Shown piece by piece: positions 1-11,364 of a stretch of 64,000 bases of DNA. Numbering within the stretch: the first letter of the stretch is position 1; every line of letters starts with the position of its first letter. The notes beneath the pieces are model-generated. The model was not told where the DNA came from, made no database searches, and saw nothing but the letters and a program-made list of their open reading frames with translations. Position numbers and translations under genes: made by a program. Source of the DNA: Fremontodendron californicum (lineage: Eukaryota; Streptophyta; Magnoliopsida; Malvales; Malvaceae); contig JAULJL010000010.1 of NCBI GenBank assembly GCA_030761205.1, positions 2,237,001 through 2,301,000 on the forward strand. Direction: 5' to 3'.

Positions 1-29
1 TTCTCAAAAAGTTACATTAAATGGTATTG

Positions 30-213
30 AAAAACTCTCCACTCCCATGTTAAAAAAGTCAATATATATTTTATATTAATAATAATTATATTAAATATAA
101 TAATTAACAATTTAATCATCATTTTTAAAATATCAGTAAAAATATTATTATTATATATAATAATTTTGAAAAATGTTTTTAAGATATTTGTTAGTAGAAT
201 AATTTTAAAAAGG
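30..213 (+). repeat. Degenerate copy of Mutator-like MITE family A
   Basis: The body matches the family (TAATAATTATATTAAATATA-like start, a CATCATTTTTAAA segment, then an AAGATATTTGTTAG-like end). The left terminal repeat is missing or too degraded to place, so the left boundary is approximate. Confidence 0.45.
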
Positions 214-372
214 GTTTTACTAACAAGTATCCTTAGAACATTTTTTAAATTTAATTAATATACTATTTATAGTAATAACATTGTATTAAATGTAATAGTT
301 GATAACTTTATTCATCATTTCCAATAAATTAAATAAAAATATTATTATATATGATAATCTTAAAAAGAATAC
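214..372 (+). repeat. Mutator-like MITE family A, right end interrupted
   Basis: It begins with the family terminus GGGTTTTACTAACAAG and carries the conserved body (AGTAATAACATTGTATTAAA, then TTTATTCATCATTT). The right terminus is not seen because a B-type element starts immediately after. Confidence 0.65.
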
Positions 373-692
373 CCATGTTATGTTTGGAAACATGAATTTA
401 AAAATTTGAATTTGGATTTCATTTGCTATATAAATTGTGAGAATGAAATGCATACATTATGTACAAATTAATTAAGATTTAATATGATTATATATTTGAA
501 AAGTATAAAAACATGAATTTCAAATTCACAAATAGCTATATGTATTCAAATTCACCATAAATAGGCATCCAACAAATCTATGAATTTGAAACATAATCAT
601 CAATATTATTTTTACATGTATTTTATTCATAATTTATATTATTTTTAAAATTTAAATCTATTTTTTAAAATTCAAATTTTCAAACATAATTT
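373..692. repeat. B-type short inverted-repeat element, copy 1
   Basis: It starts TTATGTTTGGAAACATG and ends CAAATTTTCAAACATAA, so the ends are imperfect inverted repeats. A second copy lies at about 47322-47640, with long stretches of near-identity (for example AATGAAATGCATACATTATG). Both copies lie at the right end of a family-A element. The superfamily is not determined. Confidence 0.6.
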
Positions 693-1033
693 TAAAATTT
701 TTTTATAGAAAAATACTTTTAAAAATTGGATAAACTTTTTTCTTATAAATAGGTAAAGAACAAAAGTACAAAATACATAAGCCACTGCCTTTGGATTCCC
801 TCTCCTCAATAGCCGGACCAATGCACAAAACCCCAGAACCTGCCTCAAAAGTAAAGGCCCATTTAGCTAATATTACAGTTTTACCTCTCTTTTTTCTAAA
901 ATTTGGACTTGGCAATTGGCAAAAATCAAATTTGACTAAAGTTCTTAAAATAAAAAAAATAGTAGCTCATTGGCATTTTTCGAAGCCAAAGATTTACTCT
1001 TTACCATATTATTATTATTATTATTATTATTAT

Positions 1034-1205
1034 GAGTTTTTGCTAACGAATATTTTTTAATTTATTTTTTAAAATAAATTAATAAATTATTTAATATTGT
1101 ATTAAATAATAATTGTATTTAATATTTTTAATATATTAAATAAAAATATTATTATATATAATAATTTTTAAAAAAATACTCTTAAAATATTTATTAACAA
1201 AATTC
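1034..1205 (+). repeat. Mutator-like MITE family A with 9-bp target duplication
   Basis: The ends are GAGTTTTTGCTAACGAAT and ATTTATTAACAAAATTC, in inverted orientation. The flanks are TATTATTAT (1025-1033) and TATTATTAC (1206-1214), a 9-bp duplication with one mismatch. A 9-bp duplication is the hallmark of Mutator-like elements. The body is AT-rich and non-coding. Confidence 0.7.
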
Positions 1206-2274
1206 TATTATTACATATAACTTAAAATCCATCCATCAACTAATGATGGTCTAGAACTAGAAGACTGCAACCCAACAATCAGAAAATTTTGTGCTTAAAA
1301 AGTGTCAGCCGTGGTCTATATGCCATTTCTCCAAAAACATTCACACTTATCAATTTGGTTTACTTTTACAAAGTTTTTTTTTTTTTTTTTAATCTTGATA
1401 TGCTCTTGCATGTTGGCATTAATTGTCTTGTCAAAAGTAAACAATAAAATCTTAATGAAAAAATATTTTCAGTTTTTGAATGTAATTATAGTTAGAAACA
1501 TTCCCTCCAACTAGATTTAATAATTTGTATACATGTATTGCATTTTGTATTTTTTGTATTAATCACTTAAATATAAATATAATATAAATTATTAAATATG
1601 TCAAAAATTTAAACATGAATATAATATATAATATTAAACGTGTCATGTTAATCATATTTAAATATATCATATCGTATTTTTATATTATATCTAAAATTAT
1701 TAAATCTACCTATAACATTATGAAAGGGTTTACAAATTAGCCCATACCATAGAAAATTTAAGAATCCTAAACTTCAAATAAAAAACATTGATATTTTTAA
1801 TTAGTAATGTTCTAAATAATTTACATCAAATTTAACATTGTTTGTATTCGAGTTTTCATGTTTTTATTTGAAAGATGAATAGAAAAGTGATATTGTTTTG
1901 ACTTAAACAAGATAGGAGTAATTTCATTAGAATAAAATATTTCACTGTTTTCGCCAAATTCAAAGGTAATTTTTTTTTTTTTAAAGTTAAATATGAAAAA
2001 AAATAAAATCTTAGTACTCAAGTTTGAATAGGCATTTATAATGTTACATTGAACTTGGACAAAAGCAATATTTTCTTTAATAATAAAATGCCCACAAAAG
2101 AAAATGCCTACATCAAAGATAGCTTCATCTTCAAAAAATGTTAAAGAAAACAAACAAGTTTCCAGTCAACCCTTATATGGATGGATATGGGATTGAAACT
2201 ATGATGATTTTAGCAATTAAAAGTTCTTTAATTCAATTGAATCTTTTACATAAATTGCTTTTAATAAAAAAAAT

Positions 2275-2425
2275 ATGTTGTTAACAAGTGAGTGTTTTTA
2301 GACATTTTTAAAAATTATTAAATATAATAATATCTTTATTTAATATATTAAAAAAATATATATGAATTAATTAATTTAAAAAAAAAAATCTAAAGATATT
2401 CGACTATTCGTCAATGAAATTCATA
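2275..2425 (-). repeat. Fragment resembling MITE family A
   Basis: It starts with TTGTTAACAAGTGAGTG and continues with the reversed family body (ATATAATAATATCTTTATTTAA). The right end is not clear, and this may be a truncated copy. Confidence 0.35.
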
Positions 2426-4740
2426 AAAAAATCATTTTTTTTAAATGCAAATTTTTTTCCTTGGCATTACATGGAGAGCACGTGCCGTGCATTACTTTAG
2501 TTGTGATTATTTGTCAAAGCCAGCCTATAATGATCATGATTCATGATTAGTCAACTATCATTTGAAAGTACCAAAAATGCCCTTGGTCAAACCTTGACTA
2601 TAGTATAGACTCCATCAGATGAGCCTGAGCCCAAAGCAATGATCATACATCTGTTAACAATAATAATTTGCAAACTGCTAATAATTAAGGGGAATATAAT
2701 TTCTGCTAAATAAATAAATGCTTTAAGGCTATATCCTTGTTAAAATCATTAGTATAAAAAATAAAAAAAAAATTCATCATGTATACCACCTATCCATTAA
2801 TTGTAAAAGAAATTTGTTGTTAAGACATTCATTTTCATTTGCCCATTATTTATTAACTTATTTTCATGATGTATTAAATCTTTATGATAATATTTCGAAA
2901 GTAAAATTTTAAATGTATTAAATTGATACGAGAAAATATGTTTTTAAAATCTTTCGAGAACAATGAGATAACCCTAATTCATATTATCCATAAAAAAAAG
3001 CATATTAATCAAATTTGTTACTACAATACGAGATTCACATCTTGTGAAAGTTATTATGCCAAAAAACTAAAAAAAACTTGACAATAAACAGGGGCAGTGA
3101 ACAGATATTGTCAATGGAGTTTTATTTCTAATTTTGAAAACCTGTTCCAAGCTCAAATACCCTCTATTAATCATTTTTTGAATTTCACTAGAGGCTTTCA
3201 CAATGGGTTTGAGGGAATAATGGATTCTTACTGTCCCTCACTCAGCATCCATGTCCATGCATGTTATCATTGGTTCTTCAATTGACAAGAGACATCATCA
3301 AGCTTTGTTAAAAGTTGGGTCGGGAGAGAGGCTTCATTTGATTGCAATGAGTGGGAGATTATCACTTTTATTTTGCCTACTTCATGGGTTATAGATACCC
3401 ATTTTGTCTGGATGGATCATTGAATTAATTTTAGATTTGGTCCTTAGAAAATTCCATTTAGTAATCTTTTTTTCTTTTTCTTAACTTTTTGGATTTAATT
3501 TGAGTTTGAAATTCATTTATGAAGTTCAAGTCAAATCTAAATTAAAATCTAATTTTTGTAAATTTTAAGTTGATTTTTTTTTCTTTGTAAAATATTAAAT
3601 GGAGTCTTTTCAAGAGAGCTAATGATTTTCTTGAATATTCTTAAAGCAAGTGAAGTTGTTATAAATTTTGTCGAAATATTGGAGAAAATTTTAAAGATTT
3701 TTTAATATATAAATAATAAAATTTAACAAAATCAAGTGTGAAAAACTTTTTAATTAAGACCATTTTAAGATAACATGATATTAATTACGTACTATTTTTT
3801 TACGGGCGTTATGTGGGTACTAATACCTTCAGATAACCGACTCTCAAATCCTGTTATGTTTACATAAATTAAAATCTATTCTTTTAAAGAGTTTTGGTCA
3901 AGTTTAGGATGTTTTTAAGAGAATAGATTCAATAGGTTGACCAATTACATTTAAATGATTTAACCCCAAAAAAAAAAAATGATAAAGGTTTCTCTTTGAA
4001 TCTAGCGATTGAATTCTCATACTTAAACGTTATCACATGGATGTTTTTAATTCACATTATTTTTTTGTTCATGTCCATTCTTTTGCAAGTTCTGTTGCAA
4101 AAGGTCTTAATTTTGGTGGACCATGCAAATGAAAGTTGACTTATACTATTTAAATTTTCATCTCATTGAAGAAAACCAGCAAAACTGAGCTTTGTTCAAG
4201 GTCTTGGTTTTGACATTTAAAGCTCATTGCAGTAAGCAGGGTAAAAGTTTTTCTCAGAATTAATGAGACAAATATTGATGTTTAAATATAGTCAAATTAA
4301 TGATCCTAAGCCTCTTCAAAAAACATTTAATAAGCATGATTATTGCTTAACTTGTCTTGTGGAAATTAAAACGGTCTTTTTAAACCCCAATCTGACTTTG
4401 GTCTGAAACATGCTTTAATGTCTGGTCTTGGGCTGCTTTCTTTTTCCGACAGTTGCTTAAGTCGAGTCTGAACTAGATCTTCCTTTATTTTCATTATTAT
4501 ACTGCATGCCATTGATGCCAAGTGCAAAGTTTCAAAAGATTTTTCAGTCTTCAACAAACCAAGAAAAGGGTTATTTCTCTTTTTGGCACTTGAAAGCTTG
4601 AAACCATGCGGGGTTAAATCAAGGTTTTTATACTTGGCCGTGTCATGAAAAACCCGACCCCATACAGATCTTAAGATCATAAATCTGAAACTGCAAATGA
4701 CAAAAGGGCAGTTCAAGAATATAACAAGCACAATTTCATG

Positions 4741-5309
4741 TAAGCACCAATATATTCAAGCTACTGCTCATTAAAGATATAACAATAAGGGTAATCTCAA
4801 ATAATTTCATGAAGATTAAACCATGAAAAAGGGAACCCAAAACGTTACAAAGCACATTTTAACCAACTGTGGCTTGACTGCAGCTAAGAGGAAGGATGGG
4901 GAACTGCTTCTTTCAACTAGTTTTGCTACTAGACAGTAGCCCTATACAAAAAGTTGAGGCTGCTTCAACTGTGTCAATAGAAGCATTATGAACTCCATCC
5001 TAGTTGACAAGAGGGACTAATATGACTTATGAGGAAACTGTTTCTTCAAAGTGCTTTCTTTCGAGGCCTCAATCTTCCGGCTATACAGTCGATATTAGTT
5101 CCACAAGTACTATGCTTCAGATTGGCCTCAAACTCCTTCCCTGAAGTGTTTTTTGAATGACCTGTTTAGCATCTGATACACTCTCATCTGCCTCTGGTAA
5201 CCCCTGCTCATCATGATCTTTGCCTTGTTGACGCCTTTGTTTCGACCTTTCAGCAATACTGTCTGGGCTATGTTCCATAGCAGATACAGGCCTCTTCTTA
5301 AGCTTTGGA
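4741..5309 (-). other. 3' flank of the CDCA7-like gene, including stranded C-terminal coding sequence
   Basis: Immediately after the in-frame stop at 5310, a different minus-strand frame (about 5345 down to a stop at 5117-5119) continues with residues that look like the expected CDCA7 tail. They include a second SPDSIAERSKQRR-like segment that echoes SPDSIAGRLRQRR in the annotated exon. Below 5117 the sequence is probably 3' untranslated region. No further exon was recognised. Confidence 0.6.
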
Positions 5310-8300
5310 CTACTCTCGGATGCAATATATATAGCCTTCACCTTCGTTGTTGTCCGCATCAAGCGTTTCCCTCTCTTTGACTAGTTTCTTTTCTGAGACT
5401 ACATGGTTTACAGTTTGTTTAACATCCACAGCTTTGTCATTAAACACCATTGTCCCATCATTATGGCTGCTATCTTTTTTGCCACGCCTTTGTCTTAGTC
5501 TTCCAGCAATACTGTCAGGGCTTGGTTCAATGGAAAATGAATGCTTCTTTCCAGATGATCTTTCCAATGACACAAGGCTACCATTAGGTTCACTGTCAAT
5601 GAAATGCAATTCCTTCTCATGCTCACATTTGAACTCATCCTCTCTATTGTTTCCATAATCTGGCTCTGAAAATCCCAGCTGCTCATGGACATCAAGGTTG
5701 ATCTCAGTAGATTCCCCTTTTTCAAACTTTGCTTCAGACTTTGAAAAGAGCAATAGTTTTCTTGCAGAAACTTGATGGATAATAGTTGGATTTGGTTCTG
5801 GGTACTCACTGTTCCCTTTTTTCTCACTGTTCAAGCTAACATCTCCACATTGAGGCTTTGATGTTATAGGCTGAATATAATCGACCTCAGAAGATTCTTG
5901 TGATGGCAATTCTAGAGCTGGAAACGACAGTGACCTTTTAGCAGATACTTGATCAATTCTATCTGGATTACTTTCCATATTGGTTTGCACACGTCGGGTT
6001 TGAATGAGATAGTGTGCAACTGACTTGAAGCCCAGTTGTGATATCTTGAAGGGGATAAATAAGCTTATATTTCATTTCACCTTCAGAAAATAAGTCCGAG
6101 CAAGAACACGCAGAATTGATAGACTTACCTTCCTATAAAAAGAGCCAGTAGGAGCCCATCCTTTCGCTTGCCGGCACAAACTACAGTTGCAAATTCCTTG
6201 ACACACAGGACAAACCCAATTTGGATTCTCTATGGCTTCAAGCACATGCTCTCCGTATCTGCATGGTTTAGAATGAAAATTAACAACAAAACCACCAATA
6301 GAATGAAATAATTTTTTTTTAAAAATCTATAAGATAATATTCTAGCTGAATGCTTGAAACATCAATATGTAGTGACATCTGCATGGAGAATTTGAGAGGA
6401 AGGTTCTGAAAGCCTGCATATAAAGCATAACAGTAGATAACAAGTCTCCACTAGCTAAATGTAGGTAGCATGAGCAGGATGGTACTTGAAGGATTTTTTT
6501 GACAATCATCCCACCCTTATTCCTATACCTTAATGTAACTTCTGAAAGATACTATATTACAACAATTTGAGGTGCAATATTTAGGGTCCATACATCTCTA
6601 GTCATCATTTCGGGCAGCTTCACCTTCTGAATGTAATAAGCAGCCATAACAAGAAGAAAAGACAAAAAGGGAACTACTTGAACTAATAGTTTGGAATCTA
6701 ACAGGGAAGTTGGCACGAAGCCATGAACTACAGAAAAAGAAGGGCATGTAGAAACAAAAGTATGTGCTTGAATTGTAAGGAAATATAGAACTATGGATAT
6801 AACAGATTTTCTGATTGCATTAGTTGTTTGAATGCCTAGGTTTATGAATGTTAAAATGAAAAATCACCAATACTGCAGGACAAGAAGAAGCGCAGAAGGA
6901 AGACATTTTTATAACTTTAAGAAAAATTCCCACCTCATATATAAACAATCTCCACAAAACTGTCCTTGAACCATGTCGCATATGCTACAGCGAGTACGAT
7001 GACCAAGAGTTTTCTGCCTGCAACACAGCATTTTCATCTTGTGACTAAATGAAATCAAGTTAACTGCTTAAAGCCATGGAACAAAATTTTGATAAATTTT
7101 ATGAATTAAAAATTGTTATCAGACAATAAATAGCAGGGTGGTAAGCAATATGGAAGCAGAAGGGAGAAAAAGGTAAAGAACACTTTTACCATTACAAGAC
7201 TATCACAATTCAAATGCTTTTAAAAAATTAGCAAAGTAACAGTTATATACAGATAGACTATCATACAATTTAAAGCAAGTTAATCTAAAGTGTGTTACAC
7301 TATATTTCTTATATCACTACCTGCTAGCAAACGGAGGTACTGTGACTTAGGGGAGAACAAATGAAAGCTCACTACAGTCATAATAAACCTGATGACACCA
7401 CTCCAATCAATATATCACTGCTTCCACCAGCTGTCTGGTTGTCCGCTTAGAAGACTATCCGGGTTGTCAGCTTAGAAGACTATGAAGCAAGGCATCTTGC
7501 CTCTCGCCAGTCACCACAAAAACAAGTGGTGAGAAAGACAGAATTCAGATCAACACAATGATGTAGCCCTTATGTTAAAAATGTACAAGTTGTTAAAAGG
7601 GAGATTTCCTTTAAACTTTCAAGTTATCAAAAATGAAACATTCAATAAACATGTAAGATAAAGGCGAAAAAACTAGAAAATCTAAAATTTCTTTTCTCTG
7701 ATCTAACTGACCCCTTTTAGAGTTGTTGGATATATATGAGCTAGAAAATAAAGCTACTAATGTTGGTAGTTAAGAATTGTATAATTGAATTATGTTGCAC
7801 AATAATATACTTCCATGAAAAGTTCACATGATTATATCATCATATACTAATATTATTAGCTTTCTGTATACAGATATAATGCAGATGGAATAGGAAAGAT
7901 TCACAGACCGGCATTGATGGCAAGTCTTTCCCTTGAAGGAATCATAAATCCGTCTCCCATCACTTCCATATCCATCCACAAAAAGTGTCCAGCTCCTCTC
8001 AGTGTTACCCAAAAGCTTCTCATGCTCTTCTGTATACACCTCTGATTCCTTTAGCTTCAGCTCCACATCCTCCAAAAGCTTATCTTTTTTTGCCAAAACC
8101 ACCTCTGAATAGGTAACTGGAGTAGTATTTTGCAACCTAATCAATCCCAAAAAATTCCATCAAGATTAATTCGTTTTGAACTTGCATTATTATACGAAAT
8201 TACAAGTTTCTTCCTTTCATTTCTCTTTCTTAATTCCTTAAAAAAAAAAAGCTTTAAGTACTTAATACTCTGATAAAAAAAGTACTTTAAATACAGCTTT

Positions 8301-9943
8301 AACAAAAAAAGAAGCTCTAATCCCTTGCGCTTTTTTTTTTTTTTCTTGGGACTTTTTTAGTGCCTTCTTCTACTTAGGTGAAATGGGTATTAAAGAAAAA
8401 AAAAAAAAAAAAAAAAAATCATATGGATATTACAAACAAAGGGCACCAATAAATGTTGAGTATTTTTGAGTCAAGTCCCAATCCCACATAGCTTGCTTAT
8501 GTTAAGCAAGGGGGCTTTCACCTTATAAGTAGAGAGCTTAGGCTTTGGTTGAACTCACCCACCACCCTTGGTGAGAGATAGTCTATACTCTTGTATTAGG
8601 ATTATCCGGTGGTGAGTCATAGTGTTTAATTTGAGGGTTTGTAGCTTAATCCATTTAAAAGCTACTTGTAAGAGGATTTGTAGCTTAATTCATTCAAAAG
8701 CTACTTGTAAGAGGGTTTGTAGCTTAATCCATTCAAAAGCTACTTGTATTAGGGTCTGTAGTTTTATCCGTGCAAAAGCTACTTGTTGTAGTGATGTTAT
8801 CCTTATGGGATCGTGGATGTAGGCCAAGAAGGGTCGAACCACGTAAAAAAATATTGTGTCTTTTTCTTTTCTTATTCGAATGCTTGTTGTTGGTGAATGC
8901 TTGCTTTTGGGTAACCAGGTTTTATTTTTCCCAACAACTGGTATCAGAGCTTATGGTTCGAGGGAGGAGTTGCCTAAAAGCTTTTGGTTCAAGCAAGGAG
9001 AGATGCTGCCAGCTGCCAAGAGTTTTTTTTTTTTGGTTCGAGTTCGAGTAAGGAGAGAAGCTTTGTTCAAGGAAGAAGAGTTGTCGAGTTCCTGCCAAGT
9101 GGTTATTGGGACTTTGACTCAAGGGAGGATATGTTGAGTATTTTTGAGTCAAGTCCCAATCCCACATAGCTTGCTTATGTTAAGCAAGGGAGCTTTCACC
9201 TTATAAGTAGAGAGCTTAGGCTTTGGTTGAACTCACCCACCACCCTTGTGAGAGATAGTCTATACTCTTGTATTAGGATTATCCGGTGGTGAGTCATAGT
9301 GTTTAATTTGAGGGTTTGTAGCTTAATCCATTTAAAAGCTACTTGTAAGAGGGTTTGTAGCTTAATCCATTCAAAAGCTACTTGTAAGAGGGTTTGTAGC
9401 TTAATCCATTCAAAAGCTACTTGTATGAGGGTTTGTAGTTTTATCCGTGCAAAAGCTACTTGTTGTAGTGATGTTATCCTTATGGGATCGTGGATGTAGG
9501 CCAAAAAGGGTCGAACCACGTAAAAAAATATTGTGTCTTTTTCTTTTCTTACTCGAATGCTTGTTGTGGGTGAATGCTTGCTTTTGGGTAACCAGGTTTT
9601 ATTTTTCCCAACAATAAAATCACCTGGAGGAGCGGCGGATTGGGGCAGATGGCAGCAATGGATGGGGTAGTGGGGTAACTGGTGGCTTACTGCCAATACG
9701 GGGACGTCCATGCCTTGAAGAGAGATTAGAATGGGAGTTGAGGAGGGAGTTGGAGAGGTCTTTGAGACCAAGCTGCTGCATCCTCTGAAGGTTTTCTTTG
9801 ATCCTTTCTTCTCTCGACTGCTCATAAAGTAAGATTTTTGGGGTTTGGGTTTTGTTCCCATCGTTGGGTTGGAGATGATATTGGTGATCAGAGTCGTTTG
9901 GCGAGGTTTCTAGGGCTTGGGTTTTGTTCCCCATTGCTGCCAT
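5310..9943 (-). CDS. CDCA7-like 4CXXC (zf-4CXXC_R1) zinc-finger protein
   Basis: Nuclear zinc-finger protein of the CDCA7 family. In plants and animals the family recruits the SNF2 remodeler DDM1/HELLS and is needed for maintenance of DNA methylation. Five exons: 9943-9624, 8136-7909, 7017-6934, 6258-6129 and 6044-5310. All junctions are GT-AG and in phase, giving 498 residues. Residues about 40-60 hold the family's basic helix (YEQSREERIKEN), and RRSSRLQNTTPVTYSE spans the exon 1/2 junction. The zinc-finger cysteines follow in order: TCHQC (end of exon 2), CSIC and CGDC (exon 3), CPVCQGICNCSLC (exon 4). The start at 9943 has a good context (AACAATGGC). An upstream in-frame ATG at 10012 is possible but adds only unmatched residues. 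The C-terminus appears truncated by a frameshift near 5330, and intron 1 contains a TRIM element. Confidence 0.85.
8454..8936 (+). repeat. 5' LTR of the TRIM, with a 39-bp tandem repeat
   Basis: 483-bp LTR bounded by TGTTG and CAACA. Positions 8633-8788 hold four tandem copies of a 39-bp unit built around TTTGTAGCTTAATCC and AAAAGCTACTTGTA. The repeat makes short open frames that are not genes. Confidence 0.9.
8939..8950 (+). other. Primer-binding site of the TRIM (tRNA-iMet type)
   Basis: TGGTATCAGAGC, two bases after the 5' LTR. This is the standard plant primer-binding site matching the 3' end of initiator methionine tRNA. Confidence 0.88.
9132..9613 (+). repeat. 3' LTR of the TRIM
   Basis: 482 bp, one base shorter than the 5' LTR (ACCCTTGTGAG against ACCCTTGGTGAG). 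It carries the same four-copy 39-bp array at about 9310-9465. Confidence 0.9.
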
Positions 9944-10264
9944 TGTTCTCTGCTTCTCTCTCTTCTTTGGTGTCTTTTCAAGGACTCTTGTTTTCTCGTT
10001 TCTGTGTCTCAACGGTCGATTTTTATGATAGATTGATTTTTAGTTTTTATATTTTTATAATTGATAAATTTATTTTATTTTAAAATTTATATTTAATACA
10101 TTGATTTATACGCCGTAAATAAATTATATATTATCATTTTATTAAAAATAAAATTTTTTATTTTTATTTTTAATTTTAATTTTAAAATTTTTAAAGAGTA
10201 ACATTATCTGATTCATTGATAGTATAGTACATCAAATATAAACTCTTTATTTCATAATTTTTAT

Positions 10265-10648
10265 GAGTTTTGCTAACGAATGTTTAAAATTTAGAACACT
10301 CGTTAAAATTAGTTAATATATAATGGGGTTTGTTAACAAGTGTATTAAGAATATTTTTTAAGATTAGTTAATATATTATTTATAATAATAACATTATATT
10401 GAATGCAAAAATTAACAACTTTATTTATCATTTTTAATGCATTAATTAAAGATATTAATATATTTAGTAACTTTAAATAATACTTTTAGGATATTTGTTA
10501 GCAAAATATATTATATATTTATAGTAATAATATTATATTAAATGCATTAGTTAATAACTTTATTTATTATTTTTAATTCATTGAATTAAGATATTACTGT
10601 ATATAGTAATTTTAAAAAGTGTTTTTAAGACACTCGTTAATAAAATTT
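10265..10648 (+). repeat. Two nested Mutator-like MITEs (family A inside family A)
   Basis: The outer copy starts GAGTTTTGCTAACGAATG at 10265 and ends ACACTCGTTAATAAAATT near 10648. At about 10325 a second complete copy begins (GGGGTTTGTTAACAAGTG) and ends about 10500 (GGATATTTGTTAGCAAAAT). After it the outer body resumes with TTATAGTAATAATATTATA. Flanks of the outer copy share ATTTTTAT. The order of insertion is therefore readable. Confidence 0.75.
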
Positions 10649-11190
10649 TTATTTTTATTAATAAAATAAATAAAATTTATTTTAGTTCCTTTTATATTAT
10701 TGGGTACTCGACTACTCGGTATCATTTTTGAATAATTAGTGGATTTGAGTTTTTTTTTTTATTGATTATGAATTATGATAATTAAGGTAAAATGACTGAA
10801 AGTTTGTTTTTTAGTAAAAATAAATTGTTTAATATACTAAATAAATAATAAGAAAACAAATTTACAAGAGTTAAGCCCATTTCAAGCTGATGGGGCCTGA
10901 TTTAAACCTATTCTTGTGGAAATTGTGGGCTTTGTCTTGTGACTCTAGAGCCTGGACCTTCGGCTTGACACTGAAATAATTGGACCTAGCAATTGGATTG
11001 GCCTCTCTCTATCTAAAAAGGTGAAGAATCCATTGAAAGCTTAATTAAAACACACTAATTTCATCAATCATACAAACTCATCATACAAATACTAAATAAA
11101 TATTAATTAAGCGTTTAGAACAAGCGAAAATCAATGCTGAATCTTCAGAATCATTTTTTTATTTCCCATGAAGGCTTTCAAATTTCAATG

Positions 11191-11215
11191 ATATATATAT
11201 ATATATATATATATA
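11191..11215. repeat. (AT)n microsatellite
   Basis: About twelve AT units, some 150 bp upstream of the methylesterase start codon. Confidence 0.9.
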
Positions 11216-11364
11216 AATAATCATATCAGGCTGTCTTCTACCGAAAACGTTATTTTCAGTTGTCTTTTTTCATACTCCATAAAGTCGATGAATATCGTTT
11301 CCAAAAGAAGACCCCACCTAACAAAAAGAAGGCTAAACCAATTTCAAGAGATCAGAGTCAGAAA

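Larger units (their letters stand above)
1..4740. other. AT-rich intergenic region, no gene recognised
   Basis: No coding exon with recognisable homology was found on either strand. The stretch contains several copies or fragments of the Mutator-like MITE family described below, one B-type element, an ATT microsatellite (about 1009-1033) and long A/T runs. An open frame on the minus strand at 4366-4731 (121 codons) matches nothing I know, and I do not call it a gene. Confidence 0.6.
8454..9613 (+). mobile_element. TRIM (terminal-repeat retrotransposon in miniature)
   Basis: Two LTRs (8454-8936 and 9132-9613) flank 195 bp of non-coding interior. Each LTR starts TGTTG and ends CAACA. The target duplication ATAAA is exact at 8449-8453 and 9614-9618. 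A primer-binding site complementary to initiator-Met tRNA (TGGTATCAGAGC) begins 2 nt after the 5' LTR, and a purine tract (AAGGGAGGA) precedes the 3' LTR. The LTRs differ by about eight substitutions and one single-base indel, roughly 98% identity, so the insertion is fairly recent. The LTR tail (GTGGATGTAGGCC, then GAACCACGTAAA) resembles Ty1/copia LTRs. With no gag or pol, it would have moved using enzymes of another element. It lies antisense inside intron 1 of the CDCA7-like gene. Confidence 0.93.
9944..11364. other. Divergent intergenic region between the CDCA7-like and methylesterase genes
   Basis: 1.4 kb that must contain the promoters of both divergently transcribed genes. It holds nested family-A MITEs (10265-10648) and an AT microsatellite just upstream of the methylesterase. 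No clear TATA box could be assigned to either gene because the sequence is so AT-rich. Confidence 0.6.

Noticed and set aside
4366..4731. 121-codon minus-strand open frame downstream of the CDCA7-like gene
   Set aside because: No recognisable domain or splice partner. It could be chance or untranslated sequence.
8622..9499. Short open frames with repeated LIHSKATC units on the plus strand
   Set aside because: They arise from the 39-bp tandem repeat in the TRIM LTRs and do not encode a gene.
9196..9861. 221-codon minus-strand open frame
   Set aside because: It runs out of frame through exon 1 of the CDCA7-like gene into the TRIM LTR. The true exon is in another frame with family motifs.
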